Assembly: GCA_963169055.1 (NCBI GenBank)
Contig: CAUJFU010000374.1
Coordinates: forward strand, 1 to 8,331
Direction of reading: 5' to 3'
Length of the DNA stretch: 8,331 nucleotides
Source of the DNA: Myxococcota bacterium
GTDB lineage: Bacteria; Myxococcota_C; UBA6777
Shown: positions 1-7,900 of the stretch, piece by piece
Position numbering within the stretch: the first letter of the stretch is position 1
How the letters are laid out: every line of letters begins with the position of its first letter
The notes under the pieces: model-generated
Databases searched by the model: none
What the model was told of the DNA's origin: nothing
What the model saw: only the letters and a program-made list of their open reading frames with translations
Translations under genes and position numbers: made by a program

Positions 1-1049
1 TGTGGCGGCCCTGCTTGCAGATGAAATGCCAAAGCATAACATCCAATGCCAGAACCTAAGTCACAGGATTTTTCGTACATCTTGAGAGAGAGATCTCGAT
101 TTTTTCGTAAGGCAAGTCCTTTTTCATAGTTCACCGCAAGCTCAAAACAGGCTTGGTGCATACCGAGCTGACAGGCTTTTTGGTAGAGTGGTTGGGCTTG
201 GCGGCTCGATTTGGCTTTTGAGGCTTTGGTTCCAGAACCGCTTTCGTAAAGGCGAGCCAATAACATACAACCGTTGGGATCGCGCAAACGACAACCCAAG
301 CGGAACATCTTAGCAGCCTTGGTGGGTGAAGGTTTACCAACACGCCCATCACGAAAACTCGCCCCCAACAACGTACAAGCAAAGCCATACTTTTTCTCGC
401 AAGACCATTTCCAATTGCGCTGAGCCAACGCAGGATCAGCGGTTCCACCGACTCCACGCTCAAGAAAGATCGACCAACGCGCACAACCCTCATGATCATT
501 TCGCCACAAACAAGCGCGGCGAAATAATTCGGCGGCACGTTTTGGATCACGCGGAGCCAAGCGCCCGCTTGCAAAACGCCGTCCCAACAAGACGCACGCC
601 GCACCCGATCCATAAGTGCATGCTTTTTCATACGCTTGATGCGCAGCCGCGATCGGCTGTGTGGGCTGTTCTCGCTCCAACCATGAGGCCCACAAAAAAC
701 AGCCTTTGTGATCACGACCTGCACAGCCTTTTTCGTACAGCGTCAACGCCTTCATCATCGAAGGCTTCCCCACAAGCCCCTTTGCCCACATCACCCCCGC
801 ATCTGTGCAGCCTCTCGCCTGATTGAGTTCACAAGCACGCAGATACATCCGCAAGGCTTCTTGTGGATCTTTCGGTACTTTCTTTCCCAATTCAAGCAAA
901 AATCCTAAATGCAAGCATCCGTTGGGATTCCCTTTCTCACAAGCCTTTTGGTAGTCTCGAAAGCTTCCTTTGGCACGCGCTTGCACACCCCCGTAGCCAC
1001 TCAAGATCCACCAAAACCCAACCAACCACCAACCAACACGCCAAGCCAT
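1..1049 (-). CDS. Secreted cysteine-rich Sel1-repeat protein (Hcp-like), 3' end beyond window
   Basis: The frame is open for 349 codons from ATG at 1049 to the window edge with no stop, so the C-terminus is missing. The N-terminus (MAWRVGWWLV..., residues 1-24) has one Arg and a Trp-rich hydrophobic core, with possible cleavage after VQA (24) or ARA (26), so export by Sec is likely. The rest is Sel1-like (TPR-related) repeats of about 36 residues, such as 'YEKGC', 'YQKACQLGMHQACFELA' and 'MYEKSCDLGSGIGCYALA'. Cysteines recur in pairs at residues 37/45, 73/81, 109/117, 144/152, 180/189, 217/225, 253/261, 293/301 and 329/337. In Helicobacter Hcp proteins, similar pairs form one disulfide per repeat, which fits an oxidising periplasmic or extracellular location. 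Such solenoids bind proteins; the partner here is unknown. It lies 178 bases downstream of the kinase gene on the same strand and may be co-transcribed; I saw no clear promoter, terminator or other gene in that gap (1050-1227). The only Shine-Dalgarno-like motif, GGGAGG (1055-1050), abuts the ATG with no spacer, which is unusual. TTG at codon 9 is a less likely start. Confidence 0.9.
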   Translation of the reverse strand, partial: MAWRVGWWLVGFWWILSGYGGVQARAKGSFRDYQKACEKGNPNGCLHLGFLLELGKKVPKDPQEALRMYLRACELNQARGCTDAGVMWAKGLVGKPSMMKALTLYEKGCAGRDHKGCFLWASWLEREQPTQPIAAAHQAYEKACTYGSGAACVLLGRRFASGRLAPRDPKRAAELFRRACLWRNDHEGCARWSIFLERGVGGTADPALAQRNWKWSCEKKYGFACTLLGASFRDGRVGKPSPTKAAKMFRLGCRLRDPNGCMLLARLYESGSGTKASKAKSSRQAQPLYQKACQLGMHQACFELAVNYEKGLALRKNRDLSLKMYEKSCDLGSGIGCYALAFHLQAGPP

Positions 1050-1227
1050 CCTCCCATTTCGGCGAGAAGTTTGGGTGATACAGATGTTTTTCTGTTGTTC
1101 CATGGACACGCTGGCCTTTCTTGTTGTGTTTCTCAAATCACCACGTCTCCCCATCAAACCCAACCCCGCTACAAGACGCAAGTTTTCTTCTCATAGAAAT
1201 TACGCAGTTTGGAATTTCGCGAGGTTT

Positions 1228-3201
1228 TCACGGCAAGCGGATACAACGGAATCCAACGTCTTCGAGGCGTGCGGTGGGTTCGTGGCTAAAACGGGCGGTA
1301 GTGCGGAGCGCACGAGCATTGTAGATCCAAGAGCCTCCGCGCAAAACAAAGCGGGCATCTTCTGATCGCATGACGTTGCGGGGATTGTGCGTGGGCCCTT
1401 TCGCATAAAAGGCGGGATCATCGACGTCTTCACACCATTCCCACACGTTTCCAGCCAAGTCTTGTATCCCGTACACCGAAACGCCCTTGGGAGACAGATG
1501 CACAGAACGAGTGCCTTGGCCTCGTCGGTGAAAGTTTGCACGCAGATCATCTGGATCATCCCGTCCCCAAGGGTATTTTCGACCGTCCTGTCCTCGGGCT
1601 GCTTTTTCCCATTGCGCCTCCGAAGGAAGCATCTTGCCTGCCCACGCAGCATAGGCCCTTGCGTCGTGCCAAGAAACATAAACGACGGGATGCTCGGCAA
1701 GATGCGACGGGCACTTACGCCCCGCCCCCCAATGCACCAAAAAGCGATGCGCTTCTCGATCACGCGGACCATAACCTGTCGCTTCCAAAAAGACCTGAAA
1801 CAAGCGGTTCGTCACAGGATAAGTGTCCATGTAAAAATCATCTAAGAAGATCTCTCTTCGCTCATTGCCCATCAAAAAATTCCCCGCAGGCACCAAGCGC
1901 ATCTCTGCTCCCGCAGCGACCATGACAGGCAACAACTGACGCGAAGAAGGCGGCGCAGAAGAAGGCAGATGGTCTAGCGCCTGTTGCAGTCGATCACGAA
2001 ACACCTCACAAGAAGCAGGCCGCTGTTCGGGAGACTTGGCCAACGTTTCCATGATCAAATCCTCGACTTCGTCGGGTAGATCTGCTCGAAAAAGGCGTGG
2101 AGAAGGCGGGACTTGGTGGACATGTGCCATCATCAGCGAGAAATGATTGGCATCCATAAAGGGGCAACGCCCTGTACAAAGTTGATACAAACAGATCCCC
2201 AAAGAGTAGATATCCGAGCGGTGATCCAAAGCGCGCTGGCTTTGGGCTTGTTCGGGAGACATATACAAACAAGTCCCCAACAAAGCCCCTGTGACGGTGT
2301 AGGTCGTCCCTTCGAGGATCTTGGCCAACCCAAAGTCGGCAACCTTGGGGACCATGCGCTTGACTCCCCGAGCCAGCAAGATGTTGTCTGGCTTAATATC
2401 GCGATGAATAATCCCGTGCCGATGGGCTTCTGCCACCGCATCGAGGATCGGCAAAAAGATCTCCCGCATCTCCTCAAAAGGCATCTGTCCGCCCCATTGC
2501 TTGAGGTACTGCGTTAAAGTCATCCCGTCTACGCGCTCCATCACCATCGCCAAGATCGTTGGTTCATCAATCCGATCAAATACTTGGACGATATTTGGAT
2601 GAGACCAACTCGACATCACCCGCGCCTCACGCAAAAACCGCTGGCGAATTCCCGCATCACCCAGCAGGTTTGCATGCAACGTCTTGATCGCAACCTCTCG
2701 TTGGGCTTTGTGATCGTGCGCACCATACACCACCCCCATCCCGCCCTCGCCCAAGACGCCCACGATCTCATAATGCCCACCGATCCGATCTCCCTCACGC
2801 AACCGACCGTCGTAACGTTCTCCCGAAGGTGTCCCCAACGGACGCGCTCCGACGAGCGCGGGACTCCATGTCGAACCCGAGCCCAACGCTTCGAGTGTTG
2901 CATCTTCGTCCGTTTTTTGCCCCGCGCTCTCTGTCTTCCTCAACCCTTCGGCACTTTCGCGATCGATCGAGATATCCACCCACGTCGCTCCGCCCAATTC
3001 ATTCTCCCCCAAAGAAGTGCCGTGACGCCCCAGATCTGCGGTCGGAGCCTTGCCGAAAGCCTCTGCCTGTTGCTTCGCAGAGATCGGTGCAGTCCCCTGT
3101 CCGATAGGTTGCGCTGCACCACAAAACAAACAAAAACGCGCCTCAATAGGCAGATTCGCTTGACACTGGTGACAGATGCGTTGAGTCGATGCTTCGGGCA
3201 T
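1228..3201 (-). CDS. Zinc-ribbon Ser/Thr protein kinase fused to FGE/SUMF1-like domain
   Basis: A complete gene of 657 residues. The start at 3201 is chosen because GAAGGAG lies 6 bases upstream; an in-frame ATG at 3270 would add 23 residues but lacks comparable support and overlaps the predicted promoter. Residues 10-27 hold a CxxC...CxxC zinc ribbon (Cys10, 13, 24, 27). After a low-complexity linker comes a full Hanks kinase domain (about 144-412): glycine loop GEGGMGVVYG (151-160), Lys173, Glu192, HRDIKPDN (266-273), DFG (289-291), SPE (315-317) and Asp330. All catalytic residues are present, so it should be active; Thr299-304 in the activation segment are candidate autophosphorylation sites. 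Residues about 429-656 match the FGE-sulfatase/SUMF1 family: MRLVPAGNFLMGN, HPVVYVSW, LPSEAQWEKAARG, YPWG, LAGNVWEWCED, RGGSW and GFRCIR. The positions of the two active-site cysteines of human FGE are Tyr627 and Leu632 here, so formylglycine formation is unlikely and a binding role is more probable. No membrane segment is seen, so it is probably cytoplasmic. Chlamydial Pkn1 is a known kinase with a comparable domain. Targets are unknown. Confidence 0.96.
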   Translation of the reverse strand: MPEASTQRICHQCQANLPIEARFCLFCGAAQPIGQGTAPISAKQQAEAFGKAPTADLGRHGTSLGENELGGATWVDISIDRESAEGLRKTESAGQKTDEDATLEALGSGSTWSPALVGARPLGTPSGERYDGRLREGDRIGGHYEIVGVLGEGGMGVVYGAHDHKAQREVAIKTLHANLLGDAGIRQRFLREARVMSSWSHPNIVQVFDRIDEPTILAMVMERVDGMTLTQYLKQWGGQMPFEEMREIFLPILDAVAEAHRHGIIHRDIKPDNILLARGVKRMVPKVADFGLAKILEGTTYTVTGALLGTCLYMSPEQAQSQRALDHRSDIYSLGICLYQLCTGRCPFMDANHFSLMMAHVHQVPPSPRLFRADLPDEVEDLIMETLAKSPEQRPASCEVFRDRLQQALDHLPSSAPPSSRQLLPVMVAAGAEMRLVPAGNFLMGNERREIFLDDFYMDTYPVTNRLFQVFLEATGYGPRDREAHRFLVHWGAGRKCPSHLAEHPVVYVSWHDARAYAAWAGKMLPSEAQWEKAARGQDGRKYPWGRDDPDDLRANFHRRGQGTRSVHLSPKGVSVYGIQDLAGNVWEWCEDVDDPAFYAKGPTHNPRNVMRSEDARFVLRGGSWIYNARALRTTARFSHEPTARLEDVGFRCIRLP

Positions 3202-3207
3202 GCTGCG

Positions 3208-3214
3208 CTCCTTC
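3208..3214 (-). promoter_or_regulatory. Shine-Dalgarno of the kinase gene
   Basis: GAAGGAG on the minus strand is followed by a 6-base spacer and ATG at 3201. It decides the start in favour of 3201 over the upstream in-frame ATG at 3270. Confidence 0.8.
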
Positions 3215-3233
3215 GCTTGGCCGATCCTCGCGA

Positions 3234-3261
3234 AAGATACCACAACACACCTACACCGCAA
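3234..3261 (-). promoter_or_regulatory. Possible sigma70-type promoter for the kinase gene
   Basis: On the minus strand, TTGCGG (3261-3256), a 16-base spacer, then TATCTT (3239-3234). TGG directly precedes the -10 element, which gives an extended -10 (TGn). The -35 matches only 3 of 6 consensus bases and the -10 matches 4 of 6. Transcription would begin near 3227, about 25 bases before the chosen start. This is inference from consensus only; sigma factors in this organism are unknown. Confidence 0.35.
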
Positions 3262-3294
3262 GCGGATCACCCCGTCAGAAGGCTAACCGCATCG

Positions 3295-3309
3295 ATCAAA
3301 AGCGTTGAT
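3295..3309. promoter_or_regulatory. Operator-like inverted repeat at the plus-strand -35
   Basis: ATCAA (3295-3299), a 5-base centre AAGCG, then TTGAT (3305-3309) make a perfect 5-base inverted repeat. The right arm coincides with the -35 hexamer of the predicted promoter of the plus-strand operon. This placement suits a repressor site, but arms this short arise often by chance. Confidence 0.2.
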
Positions 3310-3333
3310 TCCTTAGGGCAAGATGCGTAAGAT
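3305..3333 (+). promoter_or_regulatory. Possible sigma70-type promoter for the propeller-HEAT operon
   Basis: TTGATT (3305-3310), a spacer of exactly 17 bases, then TAAGAT (3328-3333). Each hexamer matches the consensus at 4 of 6 positions. Transcription would start near 3340, giving a leader of about 45 bases before ATG 3386. If correct, the in-frame ATG at 3323 lies upstream of the transcript and cannot be used. Confidence 0.4.
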
Positions 3334-3374
3334 CTTTTCCTGTGACGTGAGCAACGCGCCCCCCGCAGCAGGAC

Positions 3375-3378
3375 GGAG
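3375..3378 (+). promoter_or_regulatory. Shine-Dalgarno of the beta-propeller gene
   Basis: GGAG lies 7 bases before ATG 3386. It supports this start, which also places the signal-like hydrophobic segment at the very N-terminus instead of after 21 polar residues. Confidence 0.7.
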
Positions 3379-3385
3379 TACCTCG

Positions 3386-4951
3386 ATGGTGGTAAAACAG
3401 TGGCATTGGTTGATCTTGGGATGGCTCGGTAGCGGGCTGTGGATGGCCGATACATCGACCTGTGCGGGTTCTCAAAGCACTCGTGTCCCACTGCCTGCCC
3501 AACCTCCCCCCCGAGAAAGCGCGCCTCTGCCTGACACCTCTCCCTTGATGGGCCTTGGCCAAACGATCCGCGCACTGTTACCACTCCAACTAACCGCCCC
3601 CCAAAACACCCAAGCCATCGTCGTGTTGCGCGAAGCCGATCCACAACAGACGCATCTGGCCTTGTGGCGTTGGACCCCGCCCGCTTCTCCTCAAATCCAA
3701 TGGCAGGTCACCCTTCCGCGCTGGCAACGTGGACGCACCCCCACGCTTCAGCGCAGGCTCCTTCAACACGACGATCTTTCCCTCTACCTCGGGCGCACCC
3801 ACGACCATACACTCGATGCGCGAAACCTTCAAAACGGAGCCTTGCGTTGGCAGATCACCCTACCCAAACCCTTTGATTGGTCCCTATACATCGGCCTATT
3901 CGTCACACCACAGGGGCCGATTCTGTTCCTTCAACACCCGCACGACCGACAACAACAACGCATCCTTGCTCTCTCCAAACACAACGGCACCATCCGCTGG
4001 GAACATACGCTACAAGGTGGAGCCTTACGCGCCCCACAAATCCAAGGCGATCACCTTTATCTCCAACAGCCTCGCACTCTCCACCGCTTCCATCTACAAA
4101 ACGGCGGCCTGCGATCCCTCCCGCTCGATGGGCGTTTGTACATCCACCCAAGCGGACTCTGGGGATTCCGTTGGGAAGAACAAAGCAAAACCCACTTGTG
4201 GTCTCGTTATGACACCCACACCGATCAATGGAACGTCGTTCACCGCGAAGGAAACACCTTTGCGATCTCCGATCTCGATCCACACCGCGTCCTTGTCGGC
4301 ATGGCCCAAGATGCCCTATGGATCGGCAACAACGGCAGTGCTTTGCCTTGTCGAAAGCTGCGCGTCTTTGATCTCCAGCGCCCACAAAAAAAAGAAATCG
4401 CTCTCCCCGCAGGTTATGCTGTTTCCAACTTCTACGATACATGGGGACAACTTCGCCCCACGCGCTCTGCGTGGGGTACGCTGCCTTGGCGATTCTTTCC
4501 GCTGTGGCTGCGACAGCTTGCCGATCCCCAACAAAAACGCCTTGCTATCATCGATACCCAAACGCGCCGTATACACTGGCTCAGTCGCCCTCACCGTATC
4601 CCATCTACCTTGATTGCGGGCGACATCTTACGCGATTCGTATCATTTTCTGATTCCTTTGCCTTGGGAAAACAAACGCCGTCTACTTTTGCTTTTGGATG
4701 CTCGCCGTGGAACCTTTCGCGGAGCATGGCAGATCGAAGACCCTCTCCAACAACTCCTTGGCGACTTTCCATCCATCCACCCCGATCAACTCGACAAAGG
4801 CGTGCTCTACGCTTCGACAGGTCGCGCTTGGTGGTCGCTTGACTTGGAAGCTGGACGCTTTCTGTTTCGCCAACACAAGGGTCTCGCCCTGCGATCTTTC
4901 GCCACACAAGCCCAACAACGCTTGGGGACGTGGCCGCCCCCCCTACCTTAG
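3386..4951 (+). CDS. Exported PQQ-like (quinoprotein-type) beta-propeller protein
   Basis: Start 3386 gives 521 residues; the longer start at 3323 (542) would bury the signal sequence. Residues 1-22 (MVVKQWHWLILGWLGSGLWM...) form a short basic N-terminus and a hydrophobic core, followed by DTSTCAGS. Cys26 is not in a good lipobox, so it could be a secreted, anchored or atypical lipoprotein. A Pro-rich linker (about 34-55) follows. From about residue 75 onward the pattern is that of PQQ-type propeller blades, where a strand ending in 'LDA..G...W' recurs: LDARNLQNGALRWQITLP (143-160), LALSKHNGTIRWEHTL (194-209), HRFHLQNGGLRSLPL (233-247), LLLLLDARRGTFRGAW (433-448) and WSLDLEAGRFLF (483-494). 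No PQQ-binding or dehydrogenase signature is apparent, so an enzyme role is not supported; BamB-like scaffolding is one alternative. It lies 16 bases upstream of the HEAT-repeat gene and is very probably co-transcribed with it. The propeller call rests on repeat pattern only. Confidence 0.85.
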   Translation: MVVKQWHWLILGWLGSGLWMADTSTCAGSQSTRVPLPAQPPPRESAPLPDTSPLMGLGQTIRALLPLQLTAPQNTQAIVVLREADPQQTHLALWRWTPPASPQIQWQVTLPRWQRGRTPTLQRRLLQHDDLSLYLGRTHDHTLDARNLQNGALRWQITLPKPFDWSLYIGLFVTPQGPILFLQHPHDRQQQRILALSKHNGTIRWEHTLQGGALRAPQIQGDHLYLQQPRTLHRFHLQNGGLRSLPLDGRLYIHPSGLWGFRWEEQSKTHLWSRYDTHTDQWNVVHREGNTFAISDLDPHRVLVGMAQDALWIGNNGSALPCRKLRVFDLQRPQKKEIALPAGYAVSNFYDTWGQLRPTRSAWGTLPWRFFPLWLRQLADPQQKRLAIIDTQTRRIHWLSRPHRIPSTLIAGDILRDSYHFLIPLPWENKRRLLLLLDARRGTFRGAWQIEDPLQQLLGDFPSIHPDQLDKGVLYASTGRAWWSLDLEAGRFLFRQHKGLALRSFATQAQQRLGTWPPPLP

Positions 4952-4958
4952 CCTCTCT

Positions 4959-4962
4959 GGAG
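4959..4962 (+). promoter_or_regulatory. Shine-Dalgarno of the HEAT-repeat gene
   Basis: GGAG sits in the 16-base gap after the propeller gene's TAG, 5 bases before ATG 4968. It fixes the start of the long frame, and the tight spacing supports an operon. Confidence 0.7.
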
Positions 4963-4967
4963 CCCTG

Positions 4968-7900
4968 ATGTACCGACCTCTTCGCTCTCCGACAACGTTA
5001 CTCTGCCTTGGTCTGATCGTCTTTTTGGAAATGGCCTGTACATCGCCTGTTGCGCAGCCTCGTACCCTCCATGCTCGGAAACTGCGCGAGCTTCTCGATC
5101 CTTTGCCCACCAAACGCCAACAAGCACAACACTATTTCAAGCGGATGCGCGCCCACGCCCTTCCTTCGCTGCGACGCGCTCTCCGCCTTCCTCATCCAAG
5201 ACTTCATCTCGCGATCCTCCCTATCCTCCAAGATCTCGGACCTGCCGCGCTTCCTGCCGCTCCCGAGATCTTTCTCCTCGCGCACCAAAGCAAAGGCCCC
5301 TTGCGCGCTCAGGCCATCCAAACTCTCCGAACCATCGGCCCCATACTCTTGCCTTCGCTCGAAGCCATCGCCAAAGACGAAACCCTGCCGATCCCACAGC
5401 GCAGCCTTGCTCTTTTTGTGATCGGCTCCTTCGGAACCCCAGCATGGCCCGCCACTCCCACACTCATCCAGATCGCCCGCGAAGAAGCGGATCTCCGACT
5501 GCGCAACACAGCCATCTTCGCCATCGGACGCATCGGTCCCCTTGCCCAACAAGCTCTTCCCACCCTCTTGGACACCTTAAAAGTGCGTCGCCTTGCAGGC
5601 CAAAGCATCGAAGCCATCGCCCGCATGGGTCCTATCGCGTTGCCTGCGATCCGAACACTCTTGCACGCCCCTTCTTCCGATCTTCGCCGGCGTGGGATCA
5701 AGATCGCTGGAAAGCTCGGTGTGCTGGCTTATTCTCTTCGCCTACCTCTGATCTTTCGACTCGATGATCCTGTCAAATCCGTGCGAGACGCCGCCACAAA
5801 AACACTCCACAAGATCGGCCCCAAAGTTCTGCCCGCCCTTCGCATCGCCTTGCGGGACGGACATTGGCGTCAACGGGCGAACGCAGCCTATACTCTCGGA
5901 CTCTTCGGACCCGCTGCGTTCCCCGCACTCCAAGACCTGATCCGAGCCACGCACGCTGCCCAATGGCAGATCCGACGCACTTCTGCTTGGGCGATCGGCA
6001 AAATCGGGCCGAAAGCCCAATCCGCCGCACCCGCGCTGTTTGCTCTTCTCTATGACCCAAGCTTTCAAGTTCGCCAACACGCCTTGCGCAGCCTGCCCCC
6101 TCTACAGCTCCCCTCGCCTATCCTCCAAACTCCCCTCCATCACTTCTTTCAAACCACCCAAGACTCCGAAGATCTTCTTTTCTCTATAAGAGTTTATCCA
6201 TTAAAAAACCTCGACGAGTCTTCTTTTTTTGCATGGAGAAAACTCCTCCATATCACAAAAAAAGAATCCCATATCTTCTTTGCCCTACGCGCTTTGCAGC
6301 CCCATCCCGCTTATGCGCTGCGCGCTCTCCCTGAGATCATGGCTGCTCTTGACCGATACGGCACCCAACGCATCCGACACAAGATCGCACAGATATTGAG
6401 CGCGATCGGTCCTCTCGCTGTTCCTGCCATCCTCTCTCTCTTGCGTGGACAACACCATCGCATCCAGATGCGCGTCGTTCAAACACTCGGTGACATACCG
6501 AGTTTCTCTCGGATATCACTTCCTGAACTCCTTCGGCTTGCCCGACGCTCCCCTTTCTACATCGCCCGCCAAGCCCTGTTTTCTCTTGGGCGCCTCCAAA
6601 TCCCCACACCAAGTGTCCTCGCCCTGTTTCGACAAATGCTCCAGTCGCCAGACTTTCGCTATCGCGCCGTCGCAACACAAGCCCTCGAACAGATGGGAGA
6701 AAAAGCCGCCCCTCTGCTGTTCGATCTGTTCGAGGCAACCCGCGATATCCATTGGGAAGTTCGCCAAGATACGATCCGAATTCTTGGAAAACTCCTTCCG
6801 CATAACACACCGCACGAAACGCAGATCCTTGAACGCCTCAAACAATCTCTTGCCGACGAAGACGAACTCGTCCGCAACGAAGCCGTCAAAAGTCTGCTTT
6901 TGCGCGGCCTCTCCCGCTCCGAACAGCTTGCTTTGCTACAAAAAACCCTCAGGGATCCTTCCTTGATCGTCCAAAAAACCACCGCCCTTGCCCTGCGCAT
7001 ACTCGATCCCAAACAAGATCCCCAAGCCCTCCGCCAAGCCTACCACCGCGCACAACGCTTTTTGATGCGACAAGCTATTCCCACCGAACAACGGTCTCTT
7101 GCAGAATTTCTTGATCGTGCCTCTCTACACCAAAAACTCGATCGTTGGGACGAGATCGAAGCACTTGCCCCACACAACCTTTCGCTCCTTGCCTACGCAC
7201 TCACACACGCGGATCGCGGTGTCCAAGAAAAAGCCATTCAAACGCTGCGAATGCGGGGAGCCGCGATCTCTCCTGTGTTCCCCCACGTGATACAACTCAT
7301 GGGTGCTCCACGCACCGATAGCTCTTTTCAGCAAAGCCTGATCGCTCTCTTTCAACAAGATATCCCCCATGCTCTTCCCCACCTCCAACGCGCCCTTCAT
7401 TCGCCTAATCCGCGCATCGCTCGCGAATCTTGCGCAACACTCGCCGAGCTCCCACAGCACGCCACGCCTCTTGTCCCCAACTTGATCTTTGCTCTCCGCC
7501 GACGCCGCGCATGGCATGAAGCCCGACGCGCCTTACTCCGACAAAAAACCCGAGCGATTCCTCACCTGCTCCGCGCTCTCGAACACCCTCACTTGCTCAT
7601 CCGCGTGCGCGTCCTCGATATCCTCACCGCCCAACCGCAATCTCTGTTGCCTCTGCTCCCTGACCTTCGCCGCGCCCTCAAGCACTCCTTTGCACAACTT
7701 CGCTTGAGAGCCACAGAGGCTCTTGCGCTCCTCGGCCCTGCTGCCCTCCCCGCCCTCGACGACCTGATCCCGCTCCTCGAAGATCGCAGCCCATTCGTTC
7801 GATGGCGTGCCGCCCGTGCCATCGGCGAGATCGGCCCTGCCGCAGCAAAAGCCATCCCCGCACTACTCCGGCAACCCAACGATCCCGATCCACGACTCAA

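Noticed and set aside
131-724. Open frame on the minus strand, 197 codons
   Set aside because: It overlaps the Sel1 gene in a different frame. The Sel1 frame has a signal peptide and a regular Cys-pair repeat, whereas this one has no recognisable pattern.
326-826. Open frame on the plus strand, 166 codons
   Set aside because: Antisense to the Sel1 repeats. Its composition (His, Pro, Thr rich) is what the reverse of that repeat gives.
1050-1227. Terminator or separate promoter between the kinase and Sel1 genes
   Set aside because: No hairpin followed by a T run and no convincing -35/-10 pair on the minus strand, so neither was called.
1231-1330. C-terminal RGGSW...GFRC region as a diversity-generating retroelement variable repeat
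   Set aside because: DGR target proteins share this C-type-lectin/FGE-like fold, but no reverse transcriptase, template repeat or second copy of the segment is visible, and the motif is ordinary for FGE-like domains.
1387-1925. Overlapping plus-strand open frames antisense to the FGE-like domain
   Set aside because: The minus strand here encodes unmistakable FGE-family motifs, and no ribosome site or domain supports the antisense frames.
2584-3330. Plus-strand open frame of 248 codons antisense to the kinase N-terminus
   Set aside because: Arg/Pro/Thr-rich composition with no domain, and it reads through the divergent promoter region. The length is a by-product of the high-GC kinase gene opposite.
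3729-4613. Plus-strand open frame of 294 codons within the propeller gene
   Set aside because: A different frame, rich in Ser, Thr and Pro, with no Shine-Dalgarno. The frame starting at 3386 has a signal sequence and propeller blade motifs and continues beyond both ends of this one.
4998-5701. Minus-strand open frames opposite the HEAT gene
   Set aside because: The plus strand carries clear HEAT repeats in one frame for over 1,000 codons. The antisense frames are Arg/Gly-rich mirrors.
6234-6252. ATGGAG...CTCCAT hairpin as a terminator or regulatory site
   Set aside because: It is a 6-base stem inside the open HEAT frame with no T run after it. It is most simply coding sequence within the AT-rich stretch.
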